A DNA stretch of 9,955 nt, from assembly GCA_015064195.1 (NCBI GenBank), contig SVSO01000097.1, positions 1-9,955 of the forward strand, read 5' to 3'. Positions 4,708 to 9,955 of this stretch are shown here, in pieces (the first letter of the stretch is position 1; each line of letters starts with the position of its first letter). The notes beneath the pieces were generated by a model. The model had not been told where the DNA came from. It searched no databases and worked only from the letters and a program-made list of their open reading frames with translations. A program made the translations under genes and the position numbers. Source of the stretch: Oscillospiraceae bacterium. Lineage in GTDB: Bacteria; Bacillota_A; Clostridia; Oscillospirales; CAG-272.

Positions 4708-6642
4708 ATGTTCAAGATCACGTTTGAAGGTCACGAGCCTCTCGAATTCGATGCTCCCATTACCGTCTATGAGGCGGCTAAGGGTGCAGGGCTGACTGAC
4801 CGCTCCTCTCTCGCCGCTCTGGTTGACGGCGAAGTCCGCGCGCTCTCCTATGAGATCTCCGCCGATGCCAATGCGAAGATCCTCACCTTTGCCGATGCAG
4901 AGGGCAAGCACGTATTCTGGCACACCGCGTCTCACATTCTGGCGCAGGCTGTCAAGCGTCTCTACCCCGCCGCAAAGCTGACCATCGGCCCGGCTATCGA
5001 AACCGGCTTCTATTACGACATCGACAGCGAAACGGCATTCACCCCTGAGATCCTGTCCGCCATCGAAGCGGAAATGCAGAAGATCGTCAAGGAAAATCTG
5101 CTCATCGAACGCTTCACGCTTCCCCGCGATGAGGCGATCAAGCTGATGAGCGAGAAGGAAGAACCCTACAAGGTTCAGCTCATCGAGGAGCTTCCCGAAG
5201 GCGAGGAGATCTCTTTCTACAAGCAGGGCGATTTCACCGACCTCTGCGCAGGCCCGCATCTGTTCTCCACCGGTGCGGTTAAGGCATTGAAGCTCATTCA
5301 GTGCACCGGCGCATATTGGAAGGGCGATCAGGCGAACAAGCAGCTCCAGCGCATCTACGGCGTGGCATTCCCGGCGAAGGATATGCTGAAGGAGCATCTC
5401 GCCGCAGTGGAAGAAGCAAAGAAGCGCGACCACAATAAGCTTGGCCGCGAGCTTGAGCTGTTCACCACCGTGGATACCATCGGTCAGGGTCTGCCGATTC
5501 TGCTGCCGAAGGGCGCACGTCTCATCCAGCTGCTCCAGAGATGGATCGAGGATGAGGAGCAGAAGCGCGGCTATCTTCTCACCAAGACGCCGCTCATGGC
5601 AAAGTCCGATCTTTACAAGATCTCCGGTCACTGGGATCATTACAAGGACGGTATGTTCGTTCTCGGCGATGAGGAGAAGGACAAGGAAGTCTTTGCGCTC
5701 CGTCCCATGACCTGCCCCTTCCAGTATCAGGTATTCCTGAACCGTCAGCGTTCCTACCGCGATCTTCCCATGCGTCTGGGTGAAACCTCCACCCTGTTCC
5801 GCAATGAGGACAGCGGCGAGATGCACGGCCTCATCCGTGTCCGTCAGTTCACCATCTCCGAGGGCCATCTGATCCTTCGTCCCGAACAGCTGGAGGAAGA
5901 ATTCAAGGGCTGCGTCGAGCTGGCGAAATATACGCTGGATACGCTGGGGCTGGGCGAGGATGTCTCCTACCGCTTCTCTCAGTGGGATCCGAACAACCGC
6001 GATAAGTACATCGGCACGGAAGAGCAGTGGGCCGAGGCGCAGGGCGCGATGAAGAAAATCCTCGACGACATCGGCATCAAGTATGCCATTGGCATCGGCG
6101 AGGCCGCATTCTACGGCCCGAAGCTGGATATCCAGATCAAGAACGTTCACGGCAAGGAGGATACCCTCATCACCATCCAGATCGACCAGCTCCTGGCCGA
6201 GCAGTTCGGTATGGAGTATATCGACGTGGACGGTCAGAAGCGCCGCCCGTATATCATCCACCGCACCTCCGTCGGCTGCTACGAGCGCACGCTGGCACTG
6301 CTCATCGAGAAGTATGCAGGCGCGTTCCCGCTGTGGCTGTCGCCCACGCAGATCGCCGTTCTGCCCATCGGCTACGAGCAGCATGAATATGCGGAAGCAC
6401 TCAACGCGAAGTTAGAGGCTGCAGGCATCCGCACCTTCCTCGACGAGCGTAACGAAAAGATCGGCTACAAGATCCGCTCCGCACAGCTGGAGAAGATCCC
6501 CTACATGCTGGTCATTGGCGAAAACGAGAAGAATGCCGGCACCGTTGCGGTTCGTTCCCGCAAGGACGGCGACCTCGGTGTCATGAGCATTGACGAGTTC
6601 CTCGGCAAGGCACTGACTGAGATTGCAACTAAGGCAAGATAA
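4708..6642 (+). CDS. thrS: Threonine--tRNA ligase (644 aa)
   Basis: This enzyme charges tRNA-Thr with threonine and edits mischarged Ser-tRNA-Thr. Domains in order: TGS (about 1-62); editing domain with HTASH (72-76) and DLCAGPH (178-184), whose two His, Cys and His match the known editing-site set; class II catalytic core (about 250-540); anticodon-binding domain (about 545-640). Zinc ligands are C336, H387 and H518. Motif 2 contains LFRNE with R365, and motif 3 lies in RTSVGCYERTLALLIEKYAG. Length matches the ~640 typical of bacterial ThrRS. Some normally strict segments differ: MTCPFQ replaces the usual MNCPGH, and FTISEGH replaces FTQDDAH, though the metal ligands are intact. A GTG further upstream (4612) is in frame but lies inside the T-box; the ATG at 4708 has GAAAGGA 10-16 bases before it and starts the TGS domain. 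Expression is controlled by the T-box. Confidence 0.98.
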   Translation: MFKITFEGHEPLEFDAPITVYEAAKGAGLTDRSSLAALVDGEVRALSYEISADANAKILTFADAEGKHVFWHTASHILAQAVKRLYPAAKLTIGPAIETGFYYDIDSETAFTPEILSAIEAEMQKIVKENLLIERFTLPRDEAIKLMSEKEEPYKVQLIEELPEGEEISFYKQGDFTDLCAGPHLFSTGAVKALKLIQCTGAYWKGDQANKQLQRIYGVAFPAKDMLKEHLAAVEEAKKRDHNKLGRELELFTTVDTIGQGLPILLPKGARLIQLLQRWIEDEEQKRGYLLTKTPLMAKSDLYKISGHWDHYKDGMFVLGDEEKDKEVFALRPMTCPFQYQVFLNRQRSYRDLPMRLGETSTLFRNEDSGEMHGLIRVRQFTISEGHLILRPEQLEEEFKGCVELAKYTLDTLGLGEDVSYRFSQWDPNNRDKYIGTEEQWAEAQGAMKKILDDIGIKYAIGIGEAAFYGPKLDIQIKNVHGKEDTLITIQIDQLLAEQFGMEYIDVDGQKRRPYIIHRTSVGCYERTLALLIEKYAGAFPLWLSPTQIAVLPIGYEQHEYAEALNAKLEAAGIRTFLDERNEKIGYKIRSAQLEKIPYMLVIGENEKNAGTVAVRSRKDGDLGVMSIDEFLGKALTEIATKAR

Positions 6643-6652
6643 ATCGAAACCG

Positions 6653-6685
6653 AAATCCGGCGGTGGAATACACCGCCGGATTTTT
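6653..6685 (+). terminator. Intrinsic terminator after thrS
   Basis: A perfect 13-base stem (AAATCCGGCGGTG, loop GAATA, then CACCGCCGGATTT) is followed by further T residues, giving five T at 6681-6685. It begins 11 bases after the thrS stop and ends 15 bases before the next gene's start codon. Confidence 0.92.
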
Positions 6686-6700
6686 AACAATGGAGGGGTT

Positions 6701-7570
6701 ATGAAAACCATTCATAAGGTGATACTTGGCATTGCTGCCGCCGTCACGGCGGTATCGCTGATTTTTGCTACCTCTATGATGTCTTATCGTCTGGAGGAGA
6801 CGGATCAGATTCTATATACAAAAAAGATGCCGGCTGACAGCGCGGACAGGCTCATCACTCTGTCCACATGGACAAACATCCGGCGTGAGGAGGGAACCGA
6901 GTCGCGTGCTGTTGCAGTTCTGGCGGAAGATACGCCGCTTTACGCAGGGCCGCTGCGGTATTATGAGGAGCGCACGGCATCCAATGGGCAAACATATTCC
7001 TTTTGCCAGTATGATGACCCGGATTGGTATGAAATGGAAAATCCGACGATTACCATTGAATATGACGGCCCGATTGAAGCGAAGTATTCAGTTGACATCG
7101 GATACGGCTGGATGTATTATGGAAAAAGTCGGCAGAACAAGCTGGTCGATGAAACAAGCTCGGACGATTGCGTCGGGCGTGGAAATTACAGTCTGGCGGT
7201 AAAGCTGAACATTGACAAGGCGTTATTGGCCGACAATTCGTGCTACAGCTTTTGCAGCGAAGAGATGCAGGCGTACAATAAAACCGAGACAGTCAAGCTG
7301 CGTGATAAGTATCCCAACATTCCCGTATCTTACGCAAACGTCAGTGGCAAGCTGGTCGAGGTGCATCTCTTTGTTACTGCGTATGACAATGCAGATCCGG
7401 AAAAGGTGATGGCGGAAGCAACGGTAAGAATCACAAGATTTCTCGGATGGGATGATTTTGATATAACGGAGTTGGCGGAGGACGGATTCGGAAGTGTACT
7501 GCTGGACTACGAATTCATGCCATATACGAAATTTGAGTTGATTGATTACTGGCAGGTAGAAACGGAGTGA
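6701..7570 (+). CDS. Hypothetical membrane-anchored or exported protein (289 aa)
   Basis: I do not recognise the family. A short basic start (MKTIHK) is followed by one hydrophobic segment at about residues 7-26 with no lipobox cysteine, so it is an uncleaved anchor or a signal peptide. The rest is hydrophilic, acidic and rich in Tyr, Asp and Glu, suggesting an extracytoplasmic domain. Four cysteines (C102, C157, C181, C185) could form disulfides or bind metal. Repeated alternating segments (residues 117-135 and 215-246) suggest beta structure. The ATG at 6701 is chosen over an in-frame ATG at 6623, which lies within thrS. GGAGG sits 4 bases before 6701. With only 15 bases between the thrS terminator and the ATG there is no room for a promoter, so it needs thrS read-through or a promoter inside thrS. 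By eye its codons are more AT-rich than those of thrS or nrdD. Confidence 0.85.
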   Translation: MKTIHKVILGIAAAVTAVSLIFATSMMSYRLEETDQILYTKKMPADSADRLITLSTWTNIRREEGTESRAVAVLAEDTPLYAGPLRYYEERTASNGQTYSFCQYDDPDWYEMENPTITIEYDGPIEAKYSVDIGYGWMYYGKSRQNKLVDETSSDDCVGRGNYSLAVKLNIDKALLADNSCYSFCSEEMQAYNKTETVKLRDKYPNIPVSYANVSGKLVEVHLFVTAYDNADPEKVMAEATVRITRFLGWDDFDITELAEDGFGSVLLDYEFMPYTKFELIDYWQVETE

Positions 7571-7613
7571 ATAATCGTTTTTCTATTTCGTTTTATAACT
7601 GTTTTGAGAACTA

Positions 7614-7652
7614 CTGCAACTTGCTATTGCAATTTACGAAAAACAGTTGCAG
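7614..7652. repeat. Inverted repeat CTGCAAC / GTTGCAG in the AT-rich spacer
   Basis: A perfect 7-base inverted repeat flanks 25 bases that themselves contain the palindrome ATTGCAAT. The right arm abuts AGGAGG (7651-7656), the apparent ribosome binding site of the 24-codon ORF. The rest of 7571-7658 is AT-rich; I see no convincing promoter in it. Confidence 0.35.
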
Positions 7653-7658
7653 GAGGAT

Positions 7659-7733
7659 ATGGCAAATGATCAAATCAGCATATACGCACATATAGACCCG
7701 TTTACGGGGGAGCAGCTAAAGACCTACAAGTAA
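7659..7733 (+). pseudogene. 24-codon ORF, possible remnant of a larger gene
   Basis: ATG to TAA encodes MANDQISIYAHIDP followed by FTGEQLKTYK. AGGAGG precedes the ATG, but by only 2 bases. The composition looks protein-like, and the I-Y-A-H-I-x-P ... G-E-Q pattern faintly recalls the N-terminus of HD-domain proteins such as Cas3-type nucleases. That match is from memory and weak. The stop codon runs directly into the nrdD terminator hairpin. It could be the start of a gene lost by deletion, a genuine small peptide, or chance. No further cas gene or CRISPR repeat is present. Confidence 0.3.
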
Positions 7734-7769
7734 AAGCACCGCTTTAACGGTTACCCGTGAAAGCGGTGC
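7731..7769 (-). terminator. Intrinsic terminator of nrdD
   Basis: Read on the minus strand, GCACCGCTTT (7769-7760) pairs with AAAGCGGTGC (7745-7736), extended after one mismatch by ACGG/CCGT. TTTTA follows at 7735-7731. It lies 45 bases past the nrdD stop codon. A smaller hairpin (GGCAC/GTGCC, 7786-7799) lies between the stop and this terminator. No T-run follows on the plus strand, so it points towards nrdD. Confidence 0.82.
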
Positions 7770-7813
7770 AGTTGGCAGATCTTCTGGCACACGAGTGCCG
7801 TCGGTGATCTTGA

Positions 7814-9955
7814 TTACAGCGAGTCAATTTCACTCATGACAGAGTGCTTCACACGGTCATCAACTTCAGCGCGCTTGGCATCGTTGAAGCTGTCCAGCGT
7901 ACCGACGAGGTAGCCGGTGATGCGGCGTATGCGCTCGAACTTGCCGAGGCCGTCCGCCTCGGTACGATGGCAGTAGGGGCACTCGTTGCCGATGATGCCG
8001 GTGTAGCCGCAGACGGGGTCGCGGTCAACCGGATGATTGATGGAGCCGTAGCCCACGCCGGATTCCTTCATGCAACGGATGACGGATTCGAATGCGTCGA
8101 GATTTTCCAGCGGATCGCCGTCCAGCTCGACGTAGGTGATGTGACCGCCGTTTGTCAGATCGTGGTAGGGAGCCTCCAGCTTGATTTTATCTGCAGCGGA
8201 AATGCCGTAGTAGACCGGAACGTGGAAGGAGTTGGTGTAGTATTCGCGGTCGGTGACACCCTCGATGATGCCGTACTTCTTCTTGTCGATGCGCACAAAG
8301 CGACCGGAGAGGCCTTCTGCGGGCGTACCGATGACGGAGAAGTTGAGGCCGTATTTGCGGCTTGCCTCATCCGTGCGCTTACGGATGAAGCCGACGATCT
8401 CGAGGCCGAGATTCTGTGCGTCGGCAGATTCGCCGTGATGCTTTCCGATGAGCGCCTTCAGACACTCTGCAAGGCCGATGAAGCCGACGGTGAGCGTACC
8501 GTGCTTTAATACTTCGCCCACCTTATCGTCGATGCCCAGCTTATCAGAGCCGCGCCAGATGCCCTGACCCATGAGGAAGGGATAGTTGCGCACGGTCTTC
8601 TCGGACTGAATCTTGAAGCGGTCAAGCAGCTGCTCGATGGTGAGTGCGATTTTGCGGTCAAGCTCCTCGAAGAACCAGTCCACATTGCCCTTGGCGTTGA
8701 TGGCGATGCGGGGCAGGTTGATGGAGGAGAAGGAGAGGTTGCCGCGGCCGCTGACGACCTCGCTGTCGGGATCGTAGGTGTTCGCAATGACGCGGGTACG
8801 GCAGCCCATGTAAGCGACCTCGGTGTCCGGATTGCCCTTCTTGTAGTAGCGCAGATTGAACGGCGCGTCGATGAAGGAGAAGTTCGGGAACAGGCGCTTT
8901 GCCGATACGCGGCACGCCAGCTTGAAGAGATCGTAGTTGGGATCGCCCAGGTTGTAGTTGATGCCTTCCTTGACCTTGAAGATCTGGATGGGGAAGATAG
9001 GCGTTTCGCCGTTGCCGAGGCCTGCTTCGGTGGCGAGCAGGATGGACTTCATGACGAGGCGGCCTTCCGCGGAGGTGTCAAGACCATAGTTCAGCGAGCT
9101 GAACGGGATCTGCGCACCGGCACGGGAGTGCATGGTGTTGAGGTTGTGGATGAGCGCTTCCATGGCCTGATAGGTGGCGCGCTCGGTCTCCTTCAGTGTA
9201 TACTTGCGGGTGAAGTCGATTGCCTTGCCGGCGATTTCCGCGCCGCAGGATTCGGTGAGAACGTTGGTGATGGCGGAGACGAACATGGGCTCATTGGCCA
9301 GCGTCGGCTCGTAAGCCAGCGCCTCCAGCAGCTTGTCCACGGTGTCCGCGGCATTCTCGTCACCTGTCAGCAGCTCCAGCGCCTTGGAGAGATTCTTCTT
9401 GTACAGCTTCTTGTAGGTCTTCTTGACGCCGGGGGCCATGCCGTAGTCAAAGTTCGGGATGGACTGGCCGCCGTGCTGATCGTTCTGGTTGGACTGGATG
9501 GCGATGCAGGCCAGTGCAGAGTAGGACGCGATATCGTTGGGCGTGCGCAGGAAGCCGTGACCGGTGGAGAAGCCCTTCTCGAAGAGCTTCAGGATGTCGA
9601 TCTGACAGCAGGTGGTGGTCAGCGTCAGGAAGTCCAGGTCGTGGATGTGGATGTCACCCTCGCGGTGTGCCTTGGCGTGCACGGGATCGAGGACGTACAT
9701 CTCGTAGAACTGCTTGGCGCCCTCGGAGCCGTACTTGAGCATGGTGCCCATGGCGGTATCGCCGTTGATGTTGGCGTTCTCGCGCTTGATGTTAGAGTCC
9801 TTCGCAGACTTGAAGGTCAGGTCCTCGTAGGTCTTCATCAGCTTCGTATTCATCTCACGCACGCGGGTGCGCTCTGCGCGGTAGAGGATGTATTCCTTCG
9901 CGGTGCGGGCGTGGCCGTTGTTGACCAGCACCTTCTCCACGGTATCCTGAATCTG
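7814..9955 (-). CDS. nrdD: Anaerobic (class III) ribonucleoside-triphosphate reductase, C-terminal 713 residues
   Basis: This glycyl-radical enzyme reduces ribonucleoside triphosphates to dNTPs without oxygen and works with the radical-SAM activase NrdG. The frame is open at the right edge, and the first visible residues (about 1-33 of the fragment) look like the end of the N-terminal ATP-cone. Visible motifs, by fragment position: GDIHIHD (100-106), TTTCCQID (113-120), YMGCRTR (382-388) with the likely thiyl-radical Cys C385, and RRITGYLVG (677-685) with radical glycine G681, 33 residues from the C-terminus. The zinc region before it is DPVCGYTG ... CPYCHR, giving three Cys (C649, C659, C662) instead of the usual four; D646 stands where the first Cys normally is. 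The GTG at 9940 is only an internal codon; the true start is off-window. No nrdG lies directly downstream, where a terminator follows. Confidence 0.97.
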   Translation of the reverse strand, partial: QIQDTVEKVLVNNGHARTAKEYILYRAERTRVREMNTKLMKTYEDLTFKSAKDSNIKRENANINGDTAMGTMLKYGSEGAKQFYEMYVLDPVHAKAHREGDIHIHDLDFLTLTTTCCQIDILKLFEKGFSTGHGFLRTPNDIASYSALACIAIQSNQNDQHGGQSIPNFDYGMAPGVKKTYKKLYKKNLSKALELLTGDENAADTVDKLLEALAYEPTLANEPMFVSAITNVLTESCGAEIAGKAIDFTRKYTLKETERATYQAMEALIHNLNTMHSRAGAQIPFSSLNYGLDTSAEGRLVMKSILLATEAGLGNGETPIFPIQIFKVKEGINYNLGDPNYDLFKLACRVSAKRLFPNFSFIDAPFNLRYYKKGNPDTEVAYMGCRTRVIANTYDPDSEVVSGRGNLSFSSINLPRIAINAKGNVDWFFEELDRKIALTIEQLLDRFKIQSEKTVRNYPFLMGQGIWRGSDKLGIDDKVGEVLKHGTLTVGFIGLAECLKALIGKHHGESADAQNLGLEIVGFIRKRTDEASRKYGLNFSVIGTPAEGLSGRFVRIDKKKYGIIEGVTDREYYTNSFHVPVYYGISAADKIKLEAPYHDLTNGGHITYVELDGDPLENLDAFESVIRCMKESGVGYGSINHPVDRDPVCGYTGIIGNECPYCHRTEADGLGKFERIRRITGYLVGTLDSFNDAKRAEVDDRVKHSVMSEIDSL

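Noticed and set aside
4507..6384. 625-codon open frame on the minus strand across thrS
   Set aside because: It is the antisense shadow of a certain thrS gene and results from GC-rich codon bias. The product has no recognisable motif and the frame runs into the T-box leader.
7659..7733. Evidence for a CRISPR-Cas locus from the Cas3-like look of the 24-codon ORF
   Set aside because: The resemblance is very short and from memory; no other cas gene, repeat array or HD catalytic motif is present.
7844..8509. 221-codon plus-strand frame opposite nrdD
   Set aside because: Shadow of nrdD; all glycyl-radical and zinc motifs are read from the minus strand.

Overview
The window looks like chromosomal DNA from an anaerobic, moderately GC-rich member of the Clostridia, perhaps an Oscillospiraceae/Ruminococcaceae-type gut bacterium. 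The clues are a T-box leader on thrS, a Spo0A-type DNA-binding domain, AGGAGG-like ribosome binding sites, TTGACA/TATAAT promoters and an oxygen-sensitive class III ribonucleotide reductase. The genus is inference; no rRNA or tRNA gene is present. I see no transposase, integrase, phage gene or CRISPR array.

Layout, left to right. (1) 1-686, minus: the first 228 residues of homoserine dehydrogenase (hom), cut by the left edge, with a clear promoter at 723-751. (2) 789-2255, minus: a 488-residue lipoprotein of unknown function. (3) 2326-3741, minus: a class 3-type aldehyde dehydrogenase with its own promoter. A terminator-like hairpin between (3) and (2) contains the ribosome binding site of (2) in its distal arm. 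(4) 3818-4195, minus: a 125-residue protein that is the Spo0A DNA-binding domain alone, without the phosphoacceptor receiver domain. Its promoter spacer holds a 15-base palindrome. (5) 4196-4707, no gene: this divergent control region holds the promoter of (4), a perfect 0A box, the thrS promoter, and a threonine T-box with specifier codon ACC and a terminator/antiterminator switch. (6) 4708-6642, plus: thrS. (7) 6701-7570, plus: an unknown membrane-anchored or exported protein of 289 residues, starting just after the strong thrS terminator. (8) 7571-7813: AT-rich spacer with an inverted repeat, a 24-codon ORF that may be a gene remnant, and the nrdD terminator. (9) 7814-9955, minus: the anaerobic ribonucleotide reductase nrdD, running off the right edge in its N-terminal ATP-cone region.

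Functionally this is mostly housekeeping: threonine-pathway synthesis (hom), threonine charging (thrS, sensed by uncharged tRNA-Thr) and anaerobic dNTP synthesis (nrdD). The genes do not form one pathway or operon; nearly every gene has its own promoter or terminator. The least ordinary parts are the receiver-less Spo0A-like protein with its operator-like palindrome and nearby 0A box, the hairpin over the lipoprotein start, and a promoter motif shared by several genes.
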